60,000 nucleotides of DNA from Membranipora membranacea (lineage: Eukaryota; Bryozoa; Gymnolaemata; Cheilostomatida; Membraniporidae), in NCBI GenBank assembly GCA_914767715.1, contig OU612071.1, positions 7,735,493 to 7,795,492 on the forward strand, given 5' to 3'. Of the stretch, positions 22,985 through 35,090 are shown in pieces (position 1 is the stretch's first letter; each line of letters opens with the position of its first letter). The position numbers and the translations under genes were made by a program. The notes beneath the pieces were generated by a model that had not been told where the DNA came from, made no database searches, and was given only the letters and a program-made list of their open reading frames with translations.

Positions 22985-24990
22985 CTGTACCAAAGATAGA
23001 ATGCAATGGCTTTTTTTCATGGTACAACGGAAACTGGATTAAATTCGTTTTGAATTCCTCTGTCCACAATTTACTTATAAGAGTGCTTTAGCCGGGATTT
23101 TACAGAGGTTTATCTATGTCATGTTAGATCCAATTAACAAGCACTTGATTGTAGATGAGTTTGATCACAAAAAACAAATGTATGATGATTTTTCCTCCTG
23201 CAGACGATAACCAATACTTATTTACGAATGGTGTCAGGGCTTCATGAAATGTAAATAAAGTTTTTCAATTGCTGATAGAAACAAAGACGAATTCGCATAA
23301 ATGGTTTCTGAAATATTCAGACGCAAAGCCAATTTCTCCACTAGAGTAAACAACATCAATGTACAGCAGGGATCAAGTTGAAATCTGGATAGAACACCGC
23401 TATCTGCATCCCACAGATGAAGGTGATCACAATAGTTAAATTGGAAAGGAATGGTAAACAGTATTCAGCCAATGCCACTTTTTCTAAAATTACCAGCATT
23501 ACAATGTTCCCATTAACCTGGTATCGCTATAAAATCCAGAGAACTGTGTTACAAGTTAAATCAAAATATTCCTATAATGGAGACTGATTTCAAATGTGAA
23601 AAGATAAGTTGCAGGAGAAATTACCTCTAGAGAAGTGTTCTGCTTTGTAGTTTGATTACATACCCTTATATGCAAGGCTGAGTGTATCGGAAATCTTTAG
23701 TGATTGCAGCTGCGCCATAAGTTCTTCAGTGCCTCATGTCCTCAGCCTAAAGATAACGAAATACCCATCATCATAAAATTTGGAGTGGAAAAAAAAAGCG
23801 AGAAAAAATGTAACTAACCATGAAAAAAGCAACGATATTTTCATCATGGCATGGATGCCCGGGAGATGTCAATGCCCTTAACAACAACAAGATGGAAACT
23901 ACAGTCCATAGTAGTAAAATAAAAACAAATTGATTTGTTGAGGCTCACAAAATAGATAAGCATCCTTATAGCAACTTTGTATTTAGAGCTTAAGAGCGGC
24001 ACTGTCACTGTGAAAAAGGCAGGCTCCGTTCCAAAGATCTGAACCTGTTTATGTTTGTTCTGTACATACATGCGATATTGCGATCTGGCAGCAACAGCTT
24101 CACTTCTCAGTTGGATACATCATATTATATGGTGTCGATGCTATCAATAAATGTTTTAATGAGGAAACTTCTATATTAAAATACAATTTAATAGTAGGCC
24201 TGCGATTTGACTGTCCTAACATTTGATTCAGTTTGTCATTGTACTTACCCTGCAATTGGTACATCCTCTGATCTGATATCATCATGAGACTCGAAATTTT
24301 TGCCCGGTGGTGTACTGTATTTAGTAAGAAGAGCCATCCCATACAAAACATACATACTTCCTAGTTCGTAAAATCCGATTCAATCTATGCCAGCAAGTCA
24401 GAGTACAATTGTTCTCAATTTATAGCAACTTCCCTATCCAGTATTAGTGATTGCTGGAGCAATTTAAATTCTTCGCTGAGCAGCCGGCCTAAATACTGTA
24501 GAATGATTATCACCACTGGACAGTCTTGCATAATAGGCAGTTACGATTACTAGCTGCATCTAGCATGCTCTGCAAGCGTGATCAAGGATGATCAACAAGT
24601 GCTCAATGGACCATGAATTAACACACCGCTTCAATTACAGCATATAGCGCATTCGATAGGCAGGCATGCTACAATATAAATTATCATTGCCCAACTAATG
24701 GCTAGAAAATTTATCATGAACAATGGATGTTACTCACCTATGAAAGCCTCTCACCCCTTTAATATTATGTCAAATGGCATAAGATTAAAAATGTACAGAA
24801 GATAAAAATGTTTTCTACCATCTGAGAAACATCCATAGTGATAAGTTCAACAGGAAAGAAATTAAATCAGGTGGGTCAAAGGCATGTTTTTTGACCCTAA
24901 AAAATACCCTTTTTCCCCCAAAAGTGATAAAAATTTTGGGTCAACCCACATGAAGACAAAATATACAATGACCCATTGAAAGACCCTTCA
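22985..24990. repeat. Duplication block C1 (partner 50370-52880)
   Basis: Matches 50370-52880 in the same orientation at lower identity than the other blocks (many small indels). It includes the uninterrupted site GTGTTACAAG at about 23546-23555, into which the partner carries a 611-bp MITE. Confidence 0.85.
24249..24351 (-). other. Possible relict signal-peptide exon
   Basis: A minus-strand ORF starts MFCMGWLFLLNT and runs to a consensus donor (G|GTAAGTAC) in phase 1, as in the secreted genes of this window. In the paralog (52140-52235) the donor GT has become AT and the leader has changed. A second possible exon just after a CTTTAG acceptor (about 23700-23750, minus) has an early TGA here but is open in the partner near 51600-51660. 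This could be a decayed gene or chance. Confidence 0.25.
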
Positions 24991-25028
24991 GATTAATTCT
25001 GACACATCTTGACAAGTTTCTTTCAGGA

Positions 25029-25040
25029 GGGGGGGGGGGG
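25029..25040 (+). repeat. Poly-G tract
   Basis: Twelve consecutive G residues just beyond the right edge of duplication block C1. Confidence 0.85.
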
Positions 25041-25253
25041 AGGGTAAGCTTGTTAACTCTATCTCCCTGTCTATTATATACTTTGATAAACTGGATCGAA
25101 ACAATTGAAAACCTGATGAGAAAAGTTGTTCCATAGGGCATAAAACTCTGATTTTCCAATACAAATTAATTAATTATATCAGGGAATTATCTGCCCAATA
25201 TATAGAGGAGACAATGATTTTCTCTATAGCGGTATGGTAAGGTTTGATGTATG

Positions 25254-26030
25254 TACCTTTATTACCTTTATTATATCACTACTGATAAATAAAATTGCTG
25301 GACTGCTGATAAAACTGTAAAATGAGCTCATAAAATGCAGGTATAAATAGAAAAAAGTGGAAAAAGCATAGACTAAGATTTACTTGTTCAGTTTATTAAT
25401 TGGAATGGCGCGGAAACAGTTACGCCTCGGATTTATACGTGCTTTTACAGCACGAAACCGACCAGATGGTAGCATGTCAAACGTCAATACTGGGTCGGTA
25501 TCACTGGCAGTTATTCTCAAAGCCTTGGTCTTGAGTCGTTGTTCAACAACATGTTGTGGTTGTGGTAGAGTAGTGTTGGCTAGCTTCTCAGCGGTACGTG
25601 TCACTTTATATAGGTCAGCTTTGTTTTTCTCTGACATTGGTGATATATGGCAGTGGAGTAGAAAAGTAACGTAATTTACTCATGATAAACAGTTTCTTGC
25701 GAGTTTTAGAAGTTATAAGCTCGGTATTTAGGTCAAACTTTAGCTTTGACGTGAGAGTTGTGCCTAGATACATGTAATTATTGACATTATCAATGCTGGC
25801 GTTGTTGATGGAGAGAACAGGAGATGATGGCTTGTTTCTTGTATTAGTGAATGTCAGTGCCTTAGTTTTGGTTGCATTGGTGAGCAGCTTGTGGTTGTGA
25901 CATCAGTCGCTGATTGAGTCTAGAGTAGGTTGGAGCTGCGAGTGTTGGTTCTGGTGTACCATTTCCAAGATGAGCGTGTCGTCAGCATATTTTGTTATGT
26001 ACATGTTGATAAGCTTCAACCTCATCCCCA
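25254..26030 (-). mobile_element. 5'-truncated CR1-like non-LTR retrotransposon
   Basis: Minus-strand translation shows the reverse transcriptase catalytic box K-Y-A-D-D-T-L-I-L (YADD codons at 25978-25989). It is followed by K-L-L-T-N-A-T-K-T-K-A-L-T-F, N-N-Y-M-Y-L-G and the C-terminal tail L-P-S-G-R-F-R...N-K-L-N-K, whose stop is at 25380-25382. That tail is typical of CR1-type ORF2. A tryptophan expected after S-D is TGA, and a frameshift separates the RT core from the tail, so the copy is dead. The 3' end carries two copies of a 9-base unit (AATAAAGGT, about 25255-25273), as expected for elements that end in short tandem repeats. The 5' part is missing, a normal truncation. Confidence 0.85.
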
Positions 26031-29000
26031 CTAAACAAAGCCTATCATTTCAGGCTTTGTATATGCATATATAAGACCTAGTTTTTTTATTTGCCTTGGA
26101 GGGTATGGATAATAGAGGAACATGAAACCTTTTAACCTAGATAATGGAATATTGATCTGTCACCTGTCTTGTTATCATTTCCCATCCATTTTTCTCTTCC
26201 AGAATCAAGTTTATTTTAATATCAAGGCCTCAAATTGATCTCTAGACCAGGGGATGCTTACAACACCTCCCTAACCCCAATGGTCAGTTATCATTCAGAG
26301 TATCTAGATGACAGTAAAATGTTTGAAATCGACTGGAGACACTTGACCAGCTTTATCAACCAGTCGCTAGACTATATTCCCTTAAAAAAGTGTAATAGAA
26401 TTGAGTGATCGTAGAAGTTAGTGAAAGCTAAGTTAAAAGAATGTTGCGAATACTTCTGAATAAACATATTCTTCTACTTCAGAAGAGCATGCTCTGGAGT
26501 CAGCACATTTCGTACACATTCATATGCTACGAAGTGATAAAGAGAGGATGTCTTTAGGGGTTAATAAGAGTTGAGTAAAAAATTGTTTCTGGTACAGCCA
26601 ATTGTTACACATGTGTCCATAGGATATTCAAGATATTCCTATAGTGCTAATAGTTAGCCTGAGACCTTAAATAGTATAGAGAAAAATTGGTTGGGGGGAG
26701 TTTCAAAAGCCCTAACATACTTCCGGCATAGCTGTATTCATTTCACAGGCTATACATCATTGTTTTCGTACTGAAGTTACTATTTTGAATTTCAGAAGAT
26801 AAAACCTATAGCTCATGGCGGATAAAGAATCGTATTGGTATAAAGGCAGATGGATAAGTATCAATCAATTTAATTTGTCCAGTGACTCGTGATTACCATT
26901 TAATGATGAAAAATGAAAACCCTACAATACTGTGTTATTATGGGTAAGGGGCGAGGTTACTGCACCACCAGACATCGGTTACAAAGCACTGATCTCCTCG
27001 GTTGAAGGTAATTCGGATAATTATATCTTATTCTGACCATTGTGACAAAGGCAAAAAACTGTGCATTAAAATGCAAACGATGACACATTATCGGTTGTTA
27101 TAATTTAAATTTTCTCCTACATACTGACCCAAACAACTGCAAAACACTGAATCAAAGCATTCACAGCGGATAAATGTACACAACCGATGATTGGTCATTT
27201 CCTTTTAATTTGTCTCTTTGTGAAGGCTGAAAATAGCATAAATAACTTGAGCCTTAGTAGTCATTTAACTCTGCAGATTATTTTTTTATAGCAAGGATGC
27301 CATAAGAAACAATTATCATATTCAATTTTACAATAATAAATAACTGTATCCGGAGTTATCTTTTCAGAAACCATATCCTCCTGTTATTTTCAAGCCACTA
27401 GAGCTCACTTTGCATATGTTGCTACAAGTTGCGAGTTGTGTTGATTTTTTACTATTTGGTGATGGAGATTTTATTACTTATTTATTAGTCTTACATCTCT
27501 ACATGACTTTGATATCCACCAGTACTGTTTTGTTTTACTATAAACTTAACACAACTATCAGACATAAGTTAATAACTATTACGGTTTATGTACTGCTTGA
27601 AATAATGTTAAAATTTAATTGTGTACTTAATCGCTTTGGAGGATGGTATTGAATATTTGATTGCACACCACATCTTAATCATATTATTACCAAATTTAGG
27701 AGCCTTGGCATTTTATCAGTTGATGAATTAAAATGCTGGCAAGACCCTTTTTGTATGTACATGTATTTTCATTGCACCGTTGCACTTTTGTTATTGGCGA
27801 GTTAAAAAGTCACTATAATTATTCTAGGGATATGTAAGACCCCGCCACTATTCGCAAGCTAAGTCCCTGTGCCAGCTATACTTCCTGTATATTTGATCTC
27901 AGTAAGTGTAAATGCAAAATAATTTTGATATTAATTATCATATATGGTTATCTGCTCGATGATAAATTTATGCCACAATTTGATGTTTATGTATTTATTT
28001 GACACTGCATAAATTGATGATAGTTACTTTGTTCCTAATCTAGAGTGTAATTCCTTGTATTGCATTGTGTTTTAGCTGATGCCAGCTAAACGTTCTACAC
28101 TCTCTCTCATGTTATATATACAACTCTCTCTTTGATGTATTCATATCTCGACCTCAATTTAAATCTGGATTTAGCTAATAATTGTTAGTTTATTTTGTGG
28201 CAATTGTAATACCTATGTTATAACACATTCCTTGAGTAAATTATTTGTGGCATGTATTTTCTTGTGGCGATTTTGTTTTGCTTTGTAAATGCAGTTATTA
28301 CAATTTTATCTTTGCATGGCATTTTTGATCCAGAGCTTTTTCCATGTTTAACTTGCTAATAATTATGTTGTGTATTATAGAGCACAATTCGAACGCACAA
28401 TAGAACTACAGAAAACTCCATCAAACGTTCCGTTGCTCCGTAGTTTAACCGGTGCAATTGAGGATCCGAGTACAATAACCAATTTGACATCATTAACAAG
28501 TTTCCATATGAGACTGTCCTACGTCAATTGGCACATTATATATCAAAATGTTGTATAAGCATGGAACGATGCTGCATTAAAGCCTTGTCAGCCATCATGA
28601 AGCTGCTTACAATTGAAAGTCAATATGGAGGACGAACAACAATGTAATGTCAGTTTTCCGATGAAAACCTACTGACATAGCCTGTACCGCAAGGGACTTG
28701 AAAGGAAACTAACCAACCAGACTGGAATTCGCAAACTGACAAATTTAGAAGAGAAATCCAATTTGGAATTTGCTTTCTAATTTGGTGTGAATGTGGTCTT
28801 TGTTATTAAGACTGTCAGCTGTCAACTGCTTTAAAACGCTTCTCAGCAGATAAGAATAAACTAAGAGGTTACATACTGGAGTAATCGACTTTCGCAATTC
28901 CATCAAGAATCGTCTCAACTTGCTGTGTATGCAGGTGAATTTAATTCCACTTTGTTTAGATGATTACAAAAACTGAATTATCCATAATTGATGGAAGAAG

Positions 29001-29119
29001 TTGACCCGCTTTTTAAGCAGACATTTCATGAATAATAAATATTTATTAGGCAATTTTTGCAGATAATTTCAGCCATTCAGGAAATTGTTTTATGAAACCT
29101 ACAGTCTGTGTGGCTTTTA
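26031..29119. other. Intergenic, no supported gene
   Basis: The 80-codon ORF at 27410-27652 is hydrophobic and may be a weak, diverged copy of the repeat described at 29120-29390. The 62-codon ORF at 28370-28558 shows nothing recognisable. No RNA gene or clear element seen. Confidence 0.45.
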
Positions 29120-29390
29120 AAATACAATCCACGACATATCATCCATGTTCATTGTAGGGCCTCATCGTTTTGCAGATTTCGTTCTGTTTGATGGAGGGTT
29201 TATCGATTCCCTAGTGGCACAGGCTATGATATGCATACTGACAATTATATCCTGTTTTGTACCAATAATTGTTATCACAATGTTGTTCATCTTGAGATTG
29301 ACTTTTAATCCGTCCTTAGCTATTTATTTTCAACTTAAGGCAAATAAGCTTCCAATACTGTATGCCGTCACAGTTATTGATTAAATCATC
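29120..29390 (+). repeat. Repeated hydrophobic-segment unit, copy 1
   Basis: Shares a CCTCATCGTTTTGCAG...TTCATTGATGG-like stretch and a segment encoding I-S-C-F-V...L-F-I/V-L-R-L-T-F with units at 32250-32420 and 33340-33640. In this copy the frame is open for 79 codons (29145-29384) with one strongly hydrophobic stretch. It may be an exon of a decayed gene family or a non-coding repeat. Confidence 0.5.
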
Positions 29391-29909
29391 ATTGATCAAT
29401 TTCGGGATGATGATTGAGTTAAATTCAGAATTCAATTAAGAATTTGTTGTCATTCTGTTACCAACATAGCGATGCTGGTAAACCAACAGTCAATTATTAG
29501 TATGATGTGTTATAACATAAAATGAGAAGCAATAACATCAAATACCAAGATACATTACAGATTCCAAAAGGTGACCATAAGTCCAAAAAAGAGCCCAAAA
29601 ATAACAGTTTTATAATTTGGAGTTATGTTTTCAATGCCCATGAAAAAGGGACACTTTACCATTGGAAGTATACTAAATAATTCCTATTTCTGCTAACTCG
29701 CTAGCAGCGCATTTTCTGGAAGTGGCATTTACTGATCAGGTGCATAATCTACCGAGGAACACATTGGGAGGGAGAAAAAAATTCTAGCACCTCAAACTTT
29801 CAAGCTAGCGATGTAATTCTTGCCGTGTCATAACAAACAAGGTTATTATTCTGGGATATGTGGTATCACCTTTGTAAGAGATAAGATATTATTGATTCAT
29901 TTACAATAA

Positions 29910-29985
29910 AAAATTAGAGCATGATATTATGATGAAACTGCAGAATAATCATGTATCATATCACGCTCCAATTTTTCTTCGTATC
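29910..29985. repeat. Imperfect hairpin
   Basis: AAAAATTAGAGCATGATATTATGA is followed after a short loop by a near-complement (TCATGTATCATATCACGCTCCAATTTTT). A single-copy stem of about 28 bp with a few mismatches. Function unknown. Confidence 0.5.
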
Positions 29986-31705
29986 GATAATTTCTATAAG
30001 TATATGTCAGAGTGTAAACTATTCTGAGCGAGACCCTAGCAGGTAGCACTAACTTTTTAGTTGAAAGACCCCCCTTTATATAATCTTGCACAATATAGAC
30101 CTTACTGTATAAATAGAAATGCAGTGTTTTTAATCCATATGTAATATAATTTGGTTTTGTTGCTGAGTAATTATTTGTATTCCATTACACAAACCAAACA
30201 AAACAGTCACTGACAAACTTGGATTTGCGATTGAGATTAGAAATTTTTGTTGACATCTGTATGGGTTAGAGTTACAAACATCCTGACCGACAATTGGAAA
30301 GCCCATTAGGATCGCCTCTAAAGTTGTTGTCACAGTTCATTTCACATAGCTGTAACATAGAAAGTGATACTGATATCTGAACATTTCACAGGAGTGTAAT
30401 GTCTGTAGACAGTTTGCGTCACAAGAACTCGGTTCGGCTTCCAAGTTATAACTGACTTACTAGCCAAATAGAAGGTTTTTTGTCTCTTAACAGTACCACT
30501 ACTCAGCAAGATAAATTAAGTTATGCGCAACTTTGGTACATGACCCTAGCAGCAGAACGTATCTTATATGTTCAACTTTCTCATCTCAAAACCTTTCTCC
30601 AAACAATCTAAATATTGTACCTTGGCAGCCAGAAAGAAGGTAATTGTCAATTCTCTAATATTGTCAATCATGGGTGATAAAGATGAACATACATCACCTT
30701 AACAAATGAAACTTTTGTCAGAGCGCTTCAAAGCTTGATATGAGATCTGTGTCAGAGGCAGATTTGATATGTCATGATGAAAGGAGGAGTTTTATTTCAA
30801 ATGAATCAAATGTTGTTTGTGTTTAATGTAATGAGCAATGGTGTTTAGGCCCTGCTCATATGTACTCTAGGCAGTCTAGTGTGTGACATATTGGATTAAA
30901 GTGATTCAAATGGTCTAAAATTTTTATGACTCGCTATGCACATGGGAATGTTTGCTGTCAATCTTGACTATTGTTGACTTTGGGGTTACGACACTCGCAC
31001 GCACCACTATCAGCATTGTAAAGCGTTAGGTCAAATAACTCCACTCATTTTAAGTTTAAAACAGTTAAAGATATCTTAAAATTTTTCAAAGACCATTCTT
31101 AGAGTTTCTGCTGACATCGCTCACCTAACAAGTTCATAGATGATTGCAAAAAAATTTGGATTACTAGGGCAAAATTATAATCTTATGTTATGACATTGGA
31201 TTGACACTGGATTATTTAGTTTCTATCGAAATGAAAAGCTAATGATGTTAGGATGAGATACCTAGATTTTTAGCTCTAAATGTCGGCAAAGCTTAAGACT
31301 AGTAAGAGATATGTACTAAACAGTTGCTTTGGAAAAAGGTGTTACCCTGTTTTTTTATATACAGTTTAGTTGGATGCATCTGTTGATGTGCTCTTGGATA
31401 TGCAAAGTATAAACATCAAAACCAACATTAAAATAAAAAAGTAATTCTACTTACTATAAACAAATCTGTTGACAATCCTAAATTAAATTTATGTACAGTT
31501 GGCGATGAACGTTCATGTGGATAGAGGTTGTTGAAAATACTATACATTATTATTATTACGATGAAGAGGGAACACAAAAAATATAACACTACTAGATCAT
31601 GTATAAATGTCAGTTTTGATGCTTCAACCCTAAATCCCAGACTATGTGAAGTAAACCGACTCATACTTCTGACAGAAGCTTACAGAAGAATTTGAGGTTA
31701 CTTAC
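29986..31705. other. Intergenic, no gene seen
   Basis: ORFs at 30130-30333 and 31428-31664 (minus) have no recognised features. The second is hydrophobic in the middle, but no splice context supports it. Confidence 0.45.
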
Positions 31706-31819
31706 ATTTCGTTTTGGATTTCAGATTTGCACATTTGTGATTGAACTGAACATCAACATCACAACTGTCACAAATACAATCAAAGCTCTCAGCATGTTTA
31801 ACACGCAGACAATGGTCGC
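31706..31819 (-). other. Candidate cysteine-rich exon, phase 1-1
   Basis: On the minus strand an open segment of 114 nt (38 codons) lies between an AAG acceptor and a consensus donor (AAAT|GTAAGTAAC). It encodes H-C-L-R-V...D-C-I-C-D-S-C-D...H-K-C, a cysteine-dense pattern resembling part of an EGF-like module. Both boundaries are in phase 1, the phase used by the secreted genes at the left of the window. The frame also opens upstream at an ATG near 31847 with a short hydrophobic start (MLLCLMFYIC). I cannot find flanking exons, so it may be an orphan or relict. Confidence 0.35.
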
Positions 31820-32249
31820 CTTCACAAATATAAAACATAAGACATAATAACATTTCAAATCATATAAATATCAACATTGATAAATCGATCTAAATAAACA
31901 GACCAATTATATTGTACTTAATGAAACAAATTGCTTCCTGTGTTGCTTCCCTACCAAAAAACTATAGGCGTCACCTTTAGAGATTTTTGATTCCGAATCT
32001 TTAAACAAACACATTTTCAATGTTTATTTTGTCTCTTCAAAGTGTGATTGTTAACCGGGTTTATGGGAAAGCCTGACACCGAAGCACCTTGTAGCCAGGC
32101 AGATCGTGGAGAATAGAATGCTGAATGGTTGTGCGTACTCGCCAGAAGTAGGTGTAAAAGAACAGAGTTACTCCCTTACTTACAAGGTTGTGTGGAAGAG
32201 AGGATCAGGAGTGTAGTGACAGGCTTGATAGCAATGGTTACATTTATAC

Positions 32250-32520
32250 AAAAACTCAATCAATCACATTGTCGACTCATCGTTTTGCAGATATGATTCC
32301 ATTCGATTGAGGATGTATCGATTTTTTGATGGTACACATGATGACAAGCATACTGATAATTGCATCGTGTTCTGTTCTTAATATTGCCAGTTCATTGTGG
32401 CCAGTCTTTAAAATTCACTTTAATTGTAACTGATGATAAATGAGTCTTCTATTGCTGTCACCTGATCCCTTTGGTCGATAAAAAATCAGCCAATTGCCTC
32501 AAATGATTAATCCAAAAAAA
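32250..32520 (+). repeat. Repeated hydrophobic-segment unit, copy 2 (decayed)
   Basis: Shares ACTCATCGTTTTGCAGAT and the following 100 or so bases with the units at 29120 and 33340, but with stops and deletions, so no long frame remains. Confidence 0.5.
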
Positions 32521-32549
32521 ATTATCTTTATCATGTGCGAAACAACATC

Positions 32550-32681
32550 ATGTTGCTCATATTACTGTTACTCATGTTACTGACAGAAGACAATCATAGA
32601 GTATTTATCACTCAGCAGGCTTGGTGTGCGAATGTTGGGAATCATTATAATTTTATTGGTGATGAAAAGGAAGACAATTAG
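32550..32681 (+). other. Small leader-like ORF
   Basis: A 43-aa ORF starts MLLILLLLMLLTEDNH and ends at TAG (32679-32681). The leader looks like a signal peptide, but leucine-rich runs arise easily from TTA/CTC-type simple sequence and no promoter or splice support is visible. Reported as uncertain. Confidence 0.2.
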
Positions 32682-33188
32682 TTCTCAATTAACATGCTTA
32701 CTCACAAAGTTTTCCATCTCACAGCTATAGAAACAACATACAACATGAGTTATATAGCGCTTTAAGACATCCGTTGTTTCTATGCTGTCTCTAGGGCAGC
32801 TAGCCTCCCAATATTTCGATGATTTCTGACTTTGTCAGCTTCTAACATACACCTTTGTCTAGCTTCGCCCTAACAATCATGTCTCAGTTGATGAAACTGT
32901 CTGATTGGCACTGTTGGCAGAAGGCAATACCTTACTTCTGTCAAACAATTAGGGTACCATTGAACTCAATGCTGACAGGACAGGTGGTGGTCTGCTTGAT
33001 ATTAACTATTCTCAGATGGCCATAATTTAGATCATGATGGGAAAATAAAAAGAGCGTCATAAACAGTATAGGTCACATGAAGCATCCTAGCTATCACACA
33101 ATGCTTCACTACAGGCATACGAAATTCTATTGTAATTATTGAAATGCTAAATAGCAAATAGCGATAGCAATAGCAATACCAAAGACAG

Positions 33189-33640
33189 ATGATGCAAACT
33201 TTATTCAGCCCAAGCCTTCTCAATATTTCTTTTATTCCCAAACAAAGAATAAAGGTTGTGCTTTTCCTGCTTTTAAGTATTGCCTCTTCACTCACACATG
33301 AAGGTAAAGTAAAAAGACAATCACAAACAGTACTACCTATTTTATTACTAGGTAATGCTAGAAGGGCCTCACAGTTTTCCAAAATTCATTCTGTTTGACA
33401 GGTGTTTATCAATTTCTTGATGGTACATATTTGATTCTATTTGTTGGAGAGTATATCAGCTCCCTGATGGTGCAGGCCATGACTAGGATGCTGAAAACTA
33501 TATCCTGTTTTGTATTGAAAATCTCATTGTTGTTTGTCTTGAGATTGACTTTTAAATTTTTGCCACTTAATTTCTTACTCTCGCTTTCAAAGGAATACCC
33601 ATTTGTGGTTCACCATTTGAAATTGTTGTCTCAACAATAA
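33189..33640 (+). CDS. Candidate two-exon small secreted/membrane protein
   Basis: Exon 1 (33189-33302) starts with ATG ATG and encodes a basic N-terminus followed by V-V-L-F-L-L-L-S-I-A-S-S-L-T-H-E, a plausible signal peptide, ending at GAAG|GTAAAG in phase 1. A matching acceptor (TTTGACAG|GTGTTT, exon from 33403) continues in frame with G-V-Y-Q-F-L-D-G-T-Y and a hydrophobic stretch K-T-I-S-C-F-V-L-K-I-S-L-L-F-V-L-R-L-T-F, and stops at about 33638. The AATAAA at 33636-33641 overlaps the stop codon, which would leave almost no 3' UTR and weakens the case unless another signal is used. The second exon is one of the repeated units of this region. The family is unknown. Confidence 0.3.
33340..33640 (+). 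repeat. Repeated hydrophobic-segment unit, copy 3
   Basis: Same unit as 29120-29390. Here TTTATC.ATTTCTTGATGG and the related TATATCAGCTCCCTGATGG lie close together, so the unit may contain an internal duplication. Confidence 0.5.
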
Positions 33641-33644
33641 AACC

Positions 33645-34289
33645 CCATATTTATGTTGTTTAAGCTCTTATCATGTGTATGGGTACAATGTCCCATTATT
33701 GTGTCGAAAAATAATTTATTTGGAAAGTTCTCACATACAAAGCCGCACACAGGAAATGCCAACAGAATTTTTCATTGCATCTTCATTTTTCTTGAATTTA
33801 ATGCAAAAGAATGCCAAAGAACAACTAGTTATAGGGAGTATTGAGGTGTTTTGGGCATTATTTTACGTTAAATTCGAGAAAAATGAATATGCAGCGAAAA
33901 ATCATGCTGGCATATCCTGTGGTCACCATGGTTAATGAAAGCGGCTTCGTATGTGAGAACCTTCAAAAAAACTTTGTTTGGCCACAATCATGATCAGTTG
34001 GACAGCATGTTAGACGTTATGCAAAGGTTGCAAAAATATTAGCTGTTTTCGAGTATCTACTGCCATTGCAATATGCAAGCTAATTTATTAAAAGTCAATG
34101 TGTATGACATTTGAAGAGTACTCTAAGAGAAAATAATAATTTATTTTGTTTCGAGCCTTTGATATGTTCCGAATTAATGATTGAAATTTCACATATTTTC
34201 ACGGCTTTACAAAGAATGCATTGTATGTCATCAATTTATACTAGTCATACATCAAAGAAAATCCAACTTTACGATGAACGCAACCTGCA
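33645..34289. other. Intergenic, no gene seen
   Basis: Overlapping ORFs at 33653-33935 and 34111-34299 lack recognisable features or splice context. Confidence 0.4.
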
Positions 34290-34530
34290 ACCTGTTTGAA
34301 ACTTCTCGCAATTGATTTGACTCCTCCATCTACGCTGACAAAAACAGCGTTTTCTGCCTAATTTCCTTCCTAAAATGACACAACATCCTCGAATCAAGTT
34401 TTTGTTCAGGTATTCATTTTCAGTAGCTTGGCAGCTTTCCAACGATATATTATTTGTTGATATTTGAATCGGCCTGTGACATAACCTTAACATAATGTTT
34501 ATAAAGGTAAAGCTTTGGGGATGGTTCTTT
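34290..34530. mobile_element. Diverged part of the 19.7-kb foldback MITE family
   Basis: The order TTTTCTGCCTAA..., AAATGACACAACATCCTCGAATC, then GGCAGCTTTCCAACGATATA and a terminal TAACCTTAA parallels the right half of the element at 19713-20560 (AATGACGCAACATCATCCAATC, ACAGCTTTCCAACGATGTA, terminal TACCTTA). The left half is not evident. Confidence 0.5.
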
Positions 34531-34685
34531 TTGCACGACTCAAGCAAAGCAAAGAAAAAATTGTGGTTTTAACTCAATACAAAACAGCAATAGTACACAT
34601 TTTCACTATTTGGTTTGTTTAGTCATCACTGCATGAGAGAGTGTATCATCATCAAGGGGCCAAAGTATCATTTTGATAATTGTTA

Positions 34686-35012
34686 TTACTTCGACGATGG
34701 TAGCTGTTGGCAAAGCACTGCAAGGACAGTGTGTTCTGTGATGCGGTGACCACACAACGATTCACTGTTGGCTAAGTGCATCTTTGTTCGCAAACCAGAC
34801 TTTTCCAAAATCATAGGAGCTTCAAATAACAACTGGGGTTCACGAAAACTAGTATTATCAGGTACTTCATGAAGAAGAGGCTTTATACACTCACTCATTA
34901 CGTCATGGGCCATCACAGTGGCACCCAGAAAATCTTGGTAAACTTCAGTTAGATGATCTGCCCAATTTGGAATTATAATATTTAGATAGGTTTTTGGACA
35001 GTCATGAATAGG
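34686..35012 (-). other. Unassigned open frame (about 105 codons)
   Basis: On the minus strand a frame runs from about 35012 to the stop at 34686-34688. It includes P-N-W-A-D-H-L-T-E-V-Y-Q-D-F and, after that, V-M-A-H-D-V-M-S-E-C-I-K-P-L-L-H-E-V. Composition looks protein-like, but I recognise no family. There is no ATG near its upstream end apart from internal ones at 34913-34916. In the partner block a stop truncates it after K-M-H. It could be a decayed exon or transposon fragment. Confidence 0.3.
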
Positions 35013-35090
35013 AGGGACACTTTACAATAAGGAGGGACAGTTTAAAATAGGGGGAACAGTTTAAAACAGGGAGGGACAGTTCACAACGAG
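35005..35090 (+). repeat. 20-bp minisatellite, with nearby inverted sequence
   Basis: Four imperfect copies of AGGAGGGACACTTTACAATA-type units. Downstream, ATTGTGAAGTGTCCCGGGG (about 35134-35152) is the complement of a unit. In the partner (56597-56611 with 56651-56665) the complementarity is exact over 15 bases, forming a hairpin around GTCCCCGGGTTAG. Confidence 0.75.

Noticed and set aside
25384-25674. 96-codon plus-strand ORF
   Set aside because: Antisense shadow of the retrotransposon RT tail.
27410-27652. Multi-pass membrane protein gene
   Set aside because: Only one 80-codon hydrophobic frame with no splice context; AT-rich DNA gives hydrophobic frames by chance.
32550-32681. Secreted peptide gene starting MLLILLLLMLL
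   Set aside because: Kept only as a low-confidence feature: leucine runs arise from simple sequence and no promoter or splice support is visible.
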